From Aureobasidium sp. EXF-3400 (taxonomy: Eukaryota; Ascomycota; Dothideomycetes; Dothideales; Saccotheciaceae): DNA of 64,000 nucleotides. A program made the position numbers and the translations under genes. The stretch lies in assembly GCA_024195585.1 (NCBI GenBank), contig SWBL01000243.1, forward strand, positions 1 to 64,000. The letters run 5' to 3'. Below are positions 35,012-46,518 of this stretch, piece by piece (the first letter of the stretch is position 1; each line of letters opens with the position of its first letter). The notes beneath the pieces were generated by a model that worked only from the letters and a program-made list of their open reading frames with translations, had not been told where the DNA came from and did no database searches.

Positions 35012-36197
35012 ATGAAGTACGCCTTCTCTCTCATCGCCAGCAGTGCTGTCCTCGCTGCCGCCCAGCAGGGTCTCGGCTCATGCGCTGTAAGTAAACATCA
35101 TTGACAAGCATCAATTCGCAATGCGCTGACCACTCTCTGTAGCAAAACTGCTTCAACAACATGATCGGCATTGCCCTCACTGACTTCGGCTGCACCATCG
35201 GCGATGTTTCCTGCTACTGCTCGAACCCTCGCTTCGGCTACGGTGTCCGTGACTGCTCCAACCAGGCCTGTGGAGCTCAAGAGGCCGCTGATGCCATTGG
35301 CTTTACCAACGCCTACTGTGCTGGTGAGCATTACATCCATTGCAGAACTTCGCTTCCATCCATACTAACTCGTTCCCAGCTGCCGTCAGCTCTGGCGTCA
35401 ACTCGGTCTCTTCCATCTTGGGCACGGTTTCCGCCTCTGGATCTAACTACGCGTCAGCTACCTCGGCCGGCGCCGCTGCTGCTTCGTCCGCTCTGGGCCT
35501 CCTTGGTAGACCTTCTGAGTCTGGTTCCATGAGCTCCGGCGCTCAGTCTTCCGGCAGCACTTCCTCTGCCATCACCACCTCTGCTCTTGTCGGTTCCATC
35601 ACCACTGATGGTAGCACCATCGCCACCACCACTGGCTTCTCTACGATCTACTCCGTCGTTCCCATCGTCGGTGGTATCGTTGGTGGTGCCTCGAGCGGTG
35701 CTTCTTCTGCCGCATCTGGCCTGACCTCTGGTGCCTCGAGCGCCGCATCTGCCGCAAGCTCTGGTGCCTCGTCCGCTGGTTCAGTCGCCTCGTCTGCCGC
35801 TTCTTCTGCTGCCTCGGCCGCCTCGTCTGCCGCTTCCAGCGCCGCCTCGGGTGCTTCTTCCGTCGCCTCGAGCGCTGGAGCCGCCGCTTCCTCGGGCGCT
35901 TCTTCTGCTTCATCTCACGCCTCCAGCGCTGCCGGTACCGCCAGCTCTGGTGCTTCTTCGGCCGCCAGCGGTGCCAGCTCTGGTGCCAGCTCCATCACTT
36001 CTCACGCTTCCAGCGCTGCCTCTTCGGCCGCATCTGGTGCTAGCTCTGGTGCCTCATCTGCTGCTTCTCGTGCTTCCAGCGCTGCCGGTGGTGCCAGCTC
36101 AGCTGCATCTTCGGTCGTCGCCACTGCCGGTGCTCCTATCCAGACCGTTGGCCCCATGATGGGTGCTGCTGCTCTTGCCGCTCTCCTGCTTGTCTAA
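35012..36197 (+). CDS. CFEM-domain GPI-anchored cell-surface protein
   Basis: Three exons, 35012-35086, 35143-35323 and 35380-36197, give 357 aa. There is a signal peptide (MKYAFSLIASSAVLAAAQQ) and then a CFEM domain (about residues 22-85) with eight cysteines. They follow the family spacing: C-x3-C, then 13 residues, C-x6-C-x-C, then 11, C-x4-C-x15-C. The TDFGCT part holds the Asp that in CFEM proteins contacts heme iron. About 230 residues of Ala/Ser/Gly-rich stalk follow. The end is hydrophobic (MMGAAALAALLLV) after small residues, the pattern for GPI attachment. CFEM proteins act at the cell wall or membrane in heme or iron uptake, adhesion or host interaction. It is flanked upstream by a gene-poor stretch. 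Confidence 0.92.
35686..36120 (+). repeat. Ala/Ser repeat stalk (GASSAAS-type) in CFEM protein
   Basis: About 145 codons made almost only of Ala, Ser and Gly in a shifting SSAAS / SSGASS pattern, with occasional Val, His, Thr and Arg. Codons vary (GCC, GCT, TCT, TCG, AGC), so the protein pattern is kept although the DNA repeat is imperfect. Serine-rich stalks of this kind are usually O-mannosylated and lift the domain out of the wall. Confidence 0.8.
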
Positions 36198-36645
36198 GCA
36201 AACAACAGCTGGTGCTCTTTCAAAATCTCAGCGCACCGCTACGAGTTACGAAAATGTGCTTTGGCAGCGTCGAGTGTGCTTAGTTAATACGGGGGATAAA
36301 GGCCATGGATGAAGGCGAGATTGGCTAAGTCAAAGGGAAACGAGGAGGCACTTTTTATAGTCGGAAGGCCTCGGATAACCTAATGTGTACTACTGGTAAC
36401 TGAATATACCCTCTTCTTCAAACTTCTATCAACTTCATCGAGTTCCATTTTATATTGGTGAAGTGACTGTGCTTCCTGATGGTATTTCTATATACTTGTG
36501 GTGAAAGTGACTACTGAAGGTGACTGGAGATCAAAGTCATGTGATCAGAATTCAACCCCACGTCATGGTCAAGCAATAGCGCGCAGGCCAGGGAAAGTCG
36601 ACAGACAGAGAGACATCGATATAGATTCAATACTCGTCACTCAAC
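36198..36645. other. Intergenic region, 448 bp
   Basis: 3' end of the CFEM gene and promoter of LSM1. No feature beyond these is visible. Confidence 0.45.
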
Positions 36646-37320
36646 ATGGATAACATGAACATGCAGAATGCTCCTCCACCGCCGCCGCTTGGTGGTGGTG
36701 GTCAAATGCCCCCACCGATTCCTCAATTGCCGCCGCAAATGTTCACGACGGCAGCACAACTGCTTGACTTGACCGACAGTGAGCATGCCCTGCCTTGTCG
36801 CATAGCCCGTGCTGGCTTCCATGAACAAGACTGATTGCTGTGGCCAACAGAGAAGCTCATGGTATCACTTCGCGACGGCAGGAAACTGATTGGCGTCTTG
36901 AGGAGTTGGGACCAATTCGGTACGAGCGAACGCTTTGCGACAACTGCCTACCGTAGTCATTAACAAGACCAGGAAACCTCGTTCTCCAGGACACAGTCGA
37001 ACGTCTCTTCGCCCAGAACCTCTATGCCGATGTCGACCGAGGTCTCTTCCTTGTCAGAGGAGAGAACGTCTTGCTGCTTGGTGAAATCGTACGCTACCTG
37101 CCCAGCCCTGACCTGTTCGAAGTCGCGTTCTAACAACCTGCCATAGGATCTGGACAGAGATGATTACGTGCCTCCTACTTTCCAACAAGCAACAGTCGAC
37201 CAAGTCTTCGAACTTCACAAGCAAGAGCAGGCACAAAAGAAGAAGCAGGAGAAGATCAGGCACAAGAAGCTGGCCGCATACGGTTTCGAGGGTGAGCACT
37301 CTGGAGAGGCTATTCTGTGA
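36646..37320 (+). CDS. LSM1: LSM1, Sm-like subunit of the Lsm1-7 mRNA decay complex
   Basis: Four exons, 36646-36778, 36851-36919, 36973-37088 and 37147-37320, give 163 aa. After a Pro/Gly/Met-rich N-terminus (about 35 residues) comes a complete Sm fold. Sm1 reads [30 protein letters not shown] and is rebuilt across two splices. Sm2 reads ADVDRGLFLVRGENVLLLGEI. The C-terminal helix with a Lys/Gln-rich run (QAQKKKQEKIRHKK) and the ending FEGEHSGEAIL is typical of LSM1 rather than of other Lsm proteins. The Lsm1-7 ring binds the 3' ends of deadenylated mRNAs with Pat1 in the cytoplasm and promotes decapping. All splice phases fit (1, 1, 0). Confidence 0.93.
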
Positions 37321-38276
37321 TGTGCTGTACAGCAAACGATCCGCACACACGTACCTTCTACCATGAAGGACCATCACGTCCTCGCATGACCCAATAACAG
37401 TCTTCGCGCCTCGCAACCATACCTTGCCCTGAGTCTGTATCTGTCATCGAAAAATCAAGGCCCCGGAATTGGTACCGTCGCATGACTAGAGCAGACAGAG
37501 GGATTCGGCTCTGAATATTGGTTATCAGGTGCGTAAGCATATCTGCCTCCTAGGAGGCATGCATCAAAACGCCCAGGACTTAGGTCCCTCAGCTTCTCAT
37601 AGCATTTTCGTTCTGGTAACAGAAGCAAGAAACACACATTGATTTTAATGAAAACTCTATGGCACTTGGTATGCCACTTACTCCATACCCCTGAATCATC
37701 GTAGGTGCAAACGTGAACTGCTCAAGCACATCGAATAGAGTCTTACGACTTGGATCTAAAAAGAATAACGCTTACTGAGAACTCGAGAGGTACGTGGGTA
37801 ATGAAAGCAGCTGCATTCTATCGTTTTACATCTAGGTCCCGTCTCCATACGGCATTGTCCAATATGCTTTCCCAGCTCGGAGCGGTTTAAGAAAACCCCT
37901 CTTTCCAAATGTCAGCTCGGTGCTATGCTCTGTACTGTGGTGTCGTTCTAAGAGCCGCTCGCCCTATACTAGATGCATCGAACTGTAGATGTAGGCAGCG
38001 ATTCTTCGATAGGGTTTGCAGGTGCAGCCTTCACATCTCCTGTCTCACAACACGACCAGTAGTCAAGCTCCCATATAGTAAAGATCTCGACGTGGACCTG
38101 TGAACGTTCGTCCTCGTACTCCCTATACCAGGTTGCGCTTTTTCATCTTTCCGCCTCCTCGAACGTTCACATTCTGGAACCTGGTCTTCGCTTCTTCCCT
38201 TCCACCATCATCAGAAGTCAGGCTCCGGTACGCTGTTCCTTGTTCCAAGCCATCTGCATCTCTTTCCGCAGCAAAC
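37321..38276. other. Intergenic region, about 1 kb
   Basis: Tandem-gene spacer between LSM1 and the next plus-strand gene. The reading frame of the next gene is open upstream to about 38100, but without conserved-looking sequence. No other feature supported. Confidence 0.45.
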
Positions 38277-39221
38277 ATGGCAACTCCCGACTTCCTCCAC
38301 CCCATCCTTCCCTCCGACGCTAGAATCAGGCGCACTCTCCTCTACGGACCTCCTCCCGGACGTCTCTCTCCCTTACCAGTACCTCATCATCGACGCCTCA
38401 ACCTCCCCCCTGAGCAACGCGCAATCATTGAGCGCAACTTCGCCTGGCAGACTTTCACTCCTCCATCCCGCTCCTGGTCTTGGGAAACGACGGAGAAGTA
38501 TGTGCATTACAAGGATGTTTTGACTGTAGCATATCTTTACGATTATCCGGCGCGTGACTGGGTTACATGTGCAGAGGCTGCGAGGTTTGCGGTTGAAGCA
38601 CTACTTGCTAGGGAAGCGATGAGACAGTTGGGGGTTTCTGTCTTTGCGATGGACACGCCCTTTTCTTGGTGGATGAGTGGTGTGATTCCTCCCGTAAGTC
38701 AGCGAAAGCAGTAGGATATCAGAAGTGCTAAAAATGAGCAGGAATTCAGAGAGGAAATTGACGAAGACATGAGGGTTGAGCTTGAAGAGGAAGCTAAAGA
38801 AGTGGAGGACAGCGTGGAAGTCAAGCATGAGCCTGTCACCCCTGAAGCTCTCCCTCCCCTATCCAACATCTCAGATACGGAAGTTTCTATCACGACAAAG
38901 AAGGAGATTCACGAGGATGCAGCTGAAGAAGAAAGAGCAATCGAAGAGGATTCAGAAGTCAACCCCTCACCTCGTCGCTCAGCCCGTGTTTCTGAGAGAA
39001 AGCTCAAGGGGCATTGGAATCAGCAAGTCAAGGAGGAACCCATGGAAGCATCCGCCGAGCCCGAGCCTCCTATACCGCAGAGAGAGCAGGTCTCTATCGC
39101 ACCTATTGAATCGGGAGAGAAGAAGATTGTTGAAATCAAGCAGGAGGGCGATGGACAATCACGACGTCGCTCCACTCGCATAGCACCGAAACGCAAGTTT
39201 GCTGATGAGCCTTGGAGCTGA
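38277..39221 (+). CDS. Unrecognised protein with acidic/basic C-terminal tail
   Basis: Two exons, 38277-38693 and 38742-39221, with a 48-nt phase-0 intron (GTAAGT..CAG), give 298 aa. I do not recognise the family. The first 140 residues look folded: DARIRRTLLYGPPPGRLSPLP, NFAWQTFTPPSRSWSWE, a region rich in Ala and Arg (CAEAARFAVEALLAREAMRQLG), then DTPFSWWMSGVIPP. The second exon is highly charged and likely disordered. It holds long Glu-rich runs and two similar basic patches, SPRRSARVSERKLKG and SRRRSTRIAPKRKF, which look like nuclear localisation or DNA/AT-hook-like basic motifs. A nuclear role is inference. An in-frame ATG at 38100 exists, but the codons between do not look conserved. 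Confidence 0.65.
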
Positions 39222-39931
39222 GGGGTAGGGTGTAGTTGGGACAACAATACACCACCTTCCCGGCGACACTACTCTATGCGTTAGGTACAAGACTAAATTC
39301 ACCGTATATAAGAAGCACTTTCATAGAAAGCAGAAACAATGGGCTCGTTAGGGAGCCTGCGCCATGATACGAGTACCCTTAGTCTTCTTCTTGCGTTTCC
39401 TTTCTCCTGCTCATCACCGACCCATGTCTCCTTTATCCCTGGCGACGACCACTCGGACTTCGGTCACTGTGACCACTCGTCCCCTTAATTGTCCGCTGCA
39501 GCTGTGCCACTTACAGACAAAGCGAAGCAATGGCGTCCATGACCGTGTAGCAGGGCATTACTTTCTCCCGTGGTCGCGGCAGCTAAGAGTAGAAGGTGAG
39601 GTACTGCAGAGTTCAGTTCAAGGGGATACGTCGAAAATAACCTGCCCACGCGTGATAGACGAATATAGGCTCTCTCAGAGTGACCTGTAGTGATGGTGCA
39701 GACTATGGAAATGCACCAATGTTTTCGAACTGGGAGTCTGGCCACAGAAATACACCAAGCTGGTGTCTCTCTGCGGACGTGACTCCTTTTCAAAAAAATA
39801 TCTTGTATTTCTGTAGTCACAATATAAATGCTGAGCACATCGGAGAGACAGTGATGGTATCGAAAACATAGCATTTGGGTATCTTCCTTCTCTATACTCG
39901 CCTTCCCCCTTCTATCATCCATCTCCGTCCT
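39222..39931. other. Convergent intergenic region, about 0.7 kb
   Basis: 3' ends of the charged-protein gene and of VPS39. Only short frames seen. Confidence 0.45.
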
Positions 39932-42900
39932 CTAACCCCAAGGCAACTGTCTCAAAGCTTGCAAACCTTGTCCTTGACCCGTCTTCATCCTCTGCACTCC
40001 ACTCCTTCCCACACATCCATAATGAATAACCTCATTATCCGGATACACCCTCACAGCCGAATTGCCAAACCTCTTGTGGCAAACCCTGCAATGATCTTCC
40101 TCTCTGATAACAACTCTCCTACTCCTTCCACCTTTCTGTTGCATGTGTTCAGGTCCAAAGGCGAGTTCAGAAGAGAGACTGATCTTCAGGACTGATTGGA
40201 GAGAAGCGAGGATGCGTTCTTCGCGTACAACTGTATTGGCACTGCGGATGCGGCCAAGGAAGTATGAGGATAATTCGCTCACGTGCAGGTCGCTGGGCAT
40301 CAAGTCCAAAGTATTGGCAGCAGGAAGTCTGGGCCCGTGTTTGGACAGCAGTTGCAATGCAGGCTCCCACTGTACTTTATGCGGACTCGGTGGCTTGAGG
40401 TAGAGTGAGAGTAATGTGGTGTAGACATTCGGTTGCTGGTCTTCTGGATCGTGGGCCATGCTGCTCTTTTCGTAGGTTTGACTGCCAGTGTTGGGGTTTG
40501 AGCCGACAGGTGTTGGGGAAGTCGTTGATGCCGAGAGGTAGATTTTGTTGCAGTATTCTTCTGCTTTGTCGTGGTCGCAGATCTGGAAGACGTAGATCTG
40601 GAGGGCTTGTTTGTGGTTTCCCATTGCGCAGAGGACGATTGCACGGGCCTCGTATACATCAGGATCTGGTTCATAATGTTAGCAAGGATGTTTTCACAAG
40701 TGGATGATGTTTGCTTACCATCAGCAGGTAACTGATTGAAGGTCTTGAGTTTATGATACTGCGTGCTGTTACGCAAAAACTCTTCCAACTTGGATCGAGC
40801 GTTGTTTCGCTCTTCGTCGCTACTTCCCTTTCTGTCGCGTAGCTTCTCCAGGTACAAATCTACAAGCTTCTGGTGGAACTCTGGCGTCTTGTCATTCAGC
40901 TCGAGAATGACATGTTCCAGGTACTGTACTGCAAGCGACTTGTCCAACGGAACCAAAAACTTCAACACCTTATCCTTAGGCAGACTCTCAGCGTTTCTAG
41001 AGTCCGCCACAAAGATCTCCATACCCTTCTTCGCGTTTACCTTGATAGGCCACTCTGCAAATTCTAGGATGATATCAATAAGCTCAGCTGGGAGGTTCTG
41101 CAGATAGGCAATCGTTCTGTCCGGCCCTCTCAACGCAGGCATGACTTCTTCTGCTGCTTCGTTGCGACCGAATTTCTCTAAGAGTTCCAAGGCTTCACGA
41201 TGCAACTTCTTGCCGTAGAGGAAGTCGATCAAATCGTTGTACCTTCCACTCTCATAGAGCTTCTCTTCGACGACATGCGGGTCACAGAAGTTGTCAAGAC
41301 GGAAGAGTGGTCCAGCAAGTGACGGTAGAGCGAGCATGTAAGCACGGAAAAGAGTTGTGTCAACCAGTTTGGCGACTTCCAGCAACTCAGCTTGCCAGTC
41401 GACCTTTTCATCGCCTTCAGGAAGCTCAATGAGGTTGCTGAATGGTGGTGTGGTACCTTCAGCCAGCTCCGTCTTGAGTGTTCCATCTGTGTTCATGTAC
41501 TTCTGAACCTGTACTCGTGATTGAGCCAGGTAGGAGCAGAGTGCCATAACGGCAGCCTTCAAGTCAGAGCCAGTCAATGGCGCATCTTTAGCTGGCTTCT
41601 CTCTAGGCGCCTCGCTTGTGGTACGGAAAGATCGAATTGACGCTGTATCAGAGTCGTCCTTGGCTGCAGATGGTCTGAACTTGCCCAATACAGATTTGCT
41701 CGGAGTCTGCGCGGCCTTGACTTGTTCTTCGGGCTGCGACGAATTTTCCTCTGCAGCACTCGTCTCGCCAGATGGTTCTTCTGAGTCGGTGAAGTCCGGG
41801 GCCTCTTCGACAGTTGAGAGATCTCCAGCGATAGACTTGGGATATAACGAGACGACACGTTTCGGTGGCGCAGAAACATCAGTCAAGAGGTCCAAGGCTG
41901 GTCTGTACTTCTGCTGAGAAAACAAACTCTGAGCTTTGAGCACGCTAATCTCTCTGATCGAAGCTTGCTTGTCCTTCAGCAATGTATCCTCCAGCATGTT
42001 CAAGAGGCTGATGGCTTCGTCGAACTTTGTCTTCTCGACAAGCTGCTTGACCTGGGCTTCGTAGTTGAGGGCAACCATGCGCCAGATACATCTATCACTC
42101 GCAACCAGGAAGCCCTTTCCGGCATGAGCCAGGCTGATATTAGGTTGAGGGACATGGAGAATCGAAGCACCAGGTAGAGGGATGGTTTGGAGGAGATTGA
42201 GAGTGTCAGGACTCCTGACGTCCAGGGCCCCTTTAGCTGTTTGCTGCAGCGATAGTAAGTAAGGGTATGAGTAACCAATGGCCTCAGGAGCAAAAGCCCA
42301 GGGAATTTGGCGTTTGTCTGCAGGTTTCGCCTCCGTGTCGATGAACAGTGTATTAACATCCTTTGCTATGAGCATCTTGTTGTTTGTGAGGTTGGTTGCC
42401 ATAGGTTTGGGGACCCAACTTCCCATGCCCATGTATCCCATACCCGAAGAAGTGACAGCGCCGAACCTGACACTTCCAGTAGGAGTTTGTCTGATCACAT
42501 CGGTAACAGCCAGAGTGTCGATATCGACTATTGAGAAGCCAGGATCCAGTCCAACAAGCATCTTGGTAGCAGTAGCCCATAACAGCGACTTTGGCGAATG
42601 TGGTAGCGTCACCTCTTGAACGTCAGGGGATAGTTCCATATCTTGCCAACTCCACGATAGGATGCGTCGCTTGACAGCAACAGCCAGACGAGAGACGAGC
42701 GAGGGAATATCGGTAACAGGATCTTTAATGACGTTGGAGGTGACAGCGAAAGCAGTTGCGCCCTTGGTTTTGTCCAGCTTCTCCTGTAATTGGAAGGTTT
42801 GAAGGTCGTGAATCGAGACATAGCCGTCGGATAGCGAGACGAGCATGTTCGCTTCCTTAATTATTGCCAGCTGCTGTATAGCCCTTCTTGAGAACTTCTC

Positions 42901-43159
42901 TTCCTCGCGCACCAGGTCGACGGCGCGAGTGTTCGAGCGTGTCGCATCCTGGGCTGTTTCGGTGACCTCATTGACACGGTATATACGGAGTGTGCCTGTA
43001 CTGAGGCCTACAAGGAGTCTATCGCCTATGGAACATCCATTAGCACCCTTCTCTCTAGGCTTCGACAGTTCACATACCATATGCTAGGACCGACTCGATC
43101 TTGGACTTGTCTTGTTGTTTGAGCTCATAGATGGGCTGCGCGCGAAACGCAGACAACAT
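39932..43159 (-). CDS. VPS39: VPS39/VAM6, HOPS tethering complex subunit
   Basis: Three exons, 43159-43078, 43025-40719 and 40665-39932, give 1040 aa. The first splice joins the start (MLSAFRAQPIYEL) to DRLLVGLSTGTLRIYRV, the entry of the CNH beta-propeller (to about residue 320). The middle carries the helical clathrin-repeat-like part with the Vps39 domain 1 (VDTTLFRAYMLALPSLAGPLFRLDNFCD, then YNDLIDFLYGKKLHREALELL). The last exon has Vps39 domain 2 and a C-terminal zinc-binding motif (CRVCHKRFGNSAVRVYPDNEVIHYGC). VPS39/VAM6 sits at one end of the HOPS complex, binds the Rab Ypt7 and tethers membranes at the vacuole; it also takes part in vacuole-mitochondrion contact. The protein is of normal length and intact. 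Confidence 0.93.
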
Positions 43160-43981
43160 GGCGACCTCTCACCCAAGCACTTTGACTGTCGCAATGACTG
43201 CCAATCTTCTAACACGTACTGGATTGCCTCGAATATTAATTCAGAGCTTAATCCACACCTCAGCACCGTCGTCGTCGCTGTTGTCGCATCAAGGTCGACC
43301 GCAATGACGCCCGGGGCACAAATGTGGAAGGTTTGCCGGGAGCCGAAATCACCCCCAGCTCTAGCTAATAACGAGGTCATCCTTAGACTTTCTCGTAGCA
43401 CAAATTTGTCCAGCTATACCATGGATTAATATTCAATCCTTTCGGTAGTAACTACATATGGTTCTTGACTACAGTACGGTAGGTGACTCGAAGAGGCACA
43501 TATCGTCTATGAGTGACAGCCTGCCCTTATATTCACCATACCTGGCTTCGATTCACGACGCGTACAGGTGTCGGCTGGCCGACCTGTTCGTTATGAGAAA
43601 TCCAAGTGATCGTTTCTTTAGACCCTCACCTACCCCTTCATACAGCACTGAATCTGCTCAGGTCTAAGTGAACCATCTTCTCTCACTATCACTGTCCTTC
43701 GACGACTAAGCGACCGCCACTATATAACTTGCTTCCCTCTTCAACCTGGAGTTGGCTTTCTTCCTCGACCAAGATCGATCTTGGATCTTTCTGCTTCTTT
43801 CATCTTGTCAGGACCTTCAAGCAACAATCATTCCTCCTCACAACACATCTACAGACAAGCTGTATCTTATCCTTTCTTGCATCTTACTCTTGCTTCTGCA
43901 ACAACCCGTCGTCTCAGTACTGTACGTACTCCAGGTACTTTTTGCAGTTCTTTACCCAAGTATTGACAGCATCTAGCAATC
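43160..43981. promoter_or_regulatory. Divergent promoter region VPS39 / unrecognised gene
   Basis: About 820 bp between two divergent starts. The right half (43675-43975) is strongly CT-rich, a common feature of efficient fungal promoters and leaders. A TATATAA element at about 43720-43727 lies some 255 bp before the ATG at 43982. No gene seen. Confidence 0.4.
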
Positions 43982-45150
43982 ATGTCGACTTCTCCAGATT
44001 CTGTGGAAATCAAGGACTCGGATTCTGAGCCTGAACAGTCAAGTCCCGTTCAATTGTCCCAACCTCCATCGGCCAGTACTCGCTCGAAGGGTCGTCTGCT
44101 TCCACCTACTCCACCTACTCCACCTCAGCCACCATCGGCCAGGACTCGTCAGAAACGCCATATGGTGAACACGACTGGGATGAATCTTCGCTCTGGCCAT
44201 GCCAAAGCTCAAGCCAGCAATCCGGTTATCAATGCTACTACCACATCGCCTAATGGTGTCGAAGTGGTTGAGCCTGCTACAGAATCCACACTAAATCACT
44301 CGCCCGCCGACACCAACCACACCAAAGCCAGACATGCTTCTGTGGTACGTATGCAACAGTATAATACCCTGCACTAAGAAAATATGCTGACTGTGCCCTT
44401 GCATCACAGATGTCCAATCAGCCTCCCATTCGTTCCATCCGTGGGGACATGTTCAATGAGGTTCTTGGTCATGCCTCAACTTGCAGAACGAACCTCAAAG
44501 ACATGTACCAGAAGTTTCTTCGTTATATGGACGTCAATGCTTCTCATCATGGACATCTGATTGAACCAGCTACTCTTGAATTCAAGTTGACCGAATTTGT
44601 GGGAAGACTCAGTATCCACCATCTGGGCAACTTTCTCCAGACTTCTGTGATGCGCACATTCTGGGAGGTTGTCAAAGACCTACAGGACACTGAATTGTTG
44701 GTTTTCCAAACTCTGGGCCGTATCAACAACCTCTTGAACGCCAATCCTGTCCACGACAAGTCCAATACCGACATTATCATGGATCATTTCGCCACTATCA
44801 TCAATACCAGCGATTCATTCTGCACTCGCATGAGTGCACGTCTCACCCTCATACCTGAGCAGAGCATCATCTTTGGCGAGAACGACATTATGGACGCTCA
44901 GGCTATGTGCTTCCGCCTGGTCGCAACCGAACATCTGCCTTCTGTGGAGGACCGTCTCCGTCTTCTCTGGGCCGTCTCAGCTGTCTATCCCATGAGAGTC
45001 CGCTTTCTCAACTGGAACAACACTCTGTCCGGAAGAATCACTGCTCTGAAGGCTCAGTTGGAGACTCTGTCTGCCGCCATCGAAGACGCTGAGACCGAGG
45101 CTCGTGGTACAAAGAGAAAGGCCCAGGAGGAGATCCAGACTGATCAGTGA
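43982..45150 (+). CDS. Unrecognised protein, disordered N-terminus and helical C-terminus
   Basis: Two exons, 43982-44344 and 44410-45150, with a 65-nt phase-0 intron, give 367 aa. I recognise no family. The first exon is disordered: Ser/Pro/Thr-rich with basic patches (SASTRSKGR, SARTRQKRH) that repeat a PSAxTRxK theme. The second exon looks alpha-helical and folded (about 220 residues): NLKDMYQKFLRYMDVN, FKLTEFVGRLSIHHLGNFLQ, RTFWEVVKDLQD, and a C-terminal coiled-coil-like segment (ITALKAQLETLSAAIEDAETEARG) followed by KRKAQEE. There are only two cysteines in the second exon near CFRLV and SFCTRM. The CT-rich promoter suggests good expression. Probably intracellular, perhaps nuclear; function unknown. 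Confidence 0.65.
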
Positions 45151-45795
45151 AGGACGACCGTGGCGCATGTACGATACTTTCTTTTCTTGTACTCAAATGA
45201 CAAACATCGCTGCTCTTTATCTCTCTCATGTACTGCTCCATTTTGGGCATAAAAATAAAGATAAACCAGATTTTCAGTAAACAGGAGGATTGGCACAAAG
45301 AGCCTCTTGCCCTGTCAAAGCTCTCTAGATTGATTCTCAACTGCAGAACTACGGTGCAGCCTTATGGCTTTTACAAACAGAAGGAGTCGAGATATGCGTT
45401 GGGAGGTATTGGTGGAAGGTGCGGCACATTGAGGCTGTGCAACCTGAACCAGCGTCACGGGTTGAGTAGATACTAAAAACAGCACAGCACACATCCTTGA
45501 CAGATTTCTTATAAGATCGTTGTTGTCTCCTGTCTGATCACACTCAATGTTTCTTATGCACTCAATCGATTTATCTGGCCATCAAGACAAAAGAAAAAGC
45601 TCTCCCACAAATCAAAAGCAATATGTATCTGCCTGCATGAAGAACAAAGAAAGTCATAAGTCTTGATATCATCAATCATCCATCGGTCAGACAGGAAAGG
45701 GCTAGAGTCTTGATCATCTCTTTGAGACCCTGGTATCTGCTGCTTCCACCATCACTGTAACACCTCGCACCAACAAAATCAACTCTGGCACGGCC
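45151..45795. other. Convergent intergenic region, about 0.65 kb
   Basis: 3' ends of the helical-protein gene and the zinc-finger gene. AT-rich, with only short frames. Confidence 0.45.
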
Positions 45796-46518
45796 TTACC
45801 CACCAACCCGATAGGAAGTCCAACCGCGCGGCGCACCTTCTCTCCTCTCTCTTCTCGAATTACTCGTCTCCAGGTACAAATCACCTACACCGTCGCATCG
45901 TCCTCTCCTTTCCAGCTCTTGATACTGTGAGGAAGTCACCACACGCAACCTGAACAGATGTCTGAACAAGCCATAGTCAACCCTATACCCCGCATCAATC
46001 CTCTCACCTCTATGGTGAGCAGCTATGTGATCTAGGCGATCTTCCCAGGCGGACACATGCTCCCACTGCGAAGCACAGAAAGGACATTGTGATCGGGTCG
46101 GTGGGGGATGAGAGTGGAAGTGCGAGGTACAGTGAGTCTTCCAGGTTGAAGCAGAGGTAAACTCTTCATGACAACCCAAGAAGGCAAAGGTACACTGGAG
46201 CGTGCCCGTCTGAGGTCTGGCAACGCCAAAACCGGACGTCGACGAGCCTTGCTTCGAGGATCCCAGAGACTCGCTCGTATCGATTGTTCTGGTCGACATG
46301 GTACGAAAAGATCGATCTAATGATGGCACATTATCGGACGCTGTGGAGCTGGGACGATAACTGGATGCTCCTGTCCCCGCCACTGAGAAGCCGTCAGAGG
46401 AAGAAGCACTGTCGCTGTGGTGTCTTGTGGCTGCCCTATACTCCGTGGAGTGGACATAAGGGCGGATGATCAACTCTTCCAATCGAGACGGGGTATGCTG
46501 CTCCCAATGCGTCATCAT
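45796..46518 (-). CDS. C2H2-like zinc-finger protein
   Basis: 240 aa from the ATG at 46518 (MMTHWEQHTPSRLEEL). The first 120 residues are Ser/Thr-rich and disordered. From about residue 123 two zinc-finger-like units follow. The first is CTFAFLGCHEEFTSASTWKTHCTSHFH, a C2H2 finger with a long inter-cysteine loop as in many mould proteins. The second is CPFCASQWEHVSAWEDRLDHIAAHH, with CxxC and two histidines. A basic, Arg-rich tail ends the protein. Such proteins may act in transcription, but no target can be inferred. The frame is open 16 codons further upstream, to an acceptor-like CAG at about 46569 preceded by a branch-like GCTAAT. There may therefore be a small upstream exon that I could not place. 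Confidence 0.65.
   Translation of the reverse strand: MMTHWEQHTPSRLEELIIRPYVHSTEYRAATRHHSDSASSSDGFSVAGTGASSYRPSSTASDNVPSLDRSFRTMSTRTIDTSESLGSSKQGSSTSGFGVARPQTGTLQCTFAFLGCHEEFTSASTWKTHCTSHFHSHPPPTRSQCPFCASQWEHVSAWEDRLDHIAAHHRGERIDAGYRVDYGLFRHLFRLRVVTSSQYQELERRGRCDGVGDLYLETSNSRRERREGAPRGWTSYRVGG

Noticed and set aside
35686..36120. CRISPR-like or satellite array in the CFEM gene
   Set aside because: The repetition is of Ala/Ser codons inside a coding exon with varied codons; there are no identical repeats with unique spacers.
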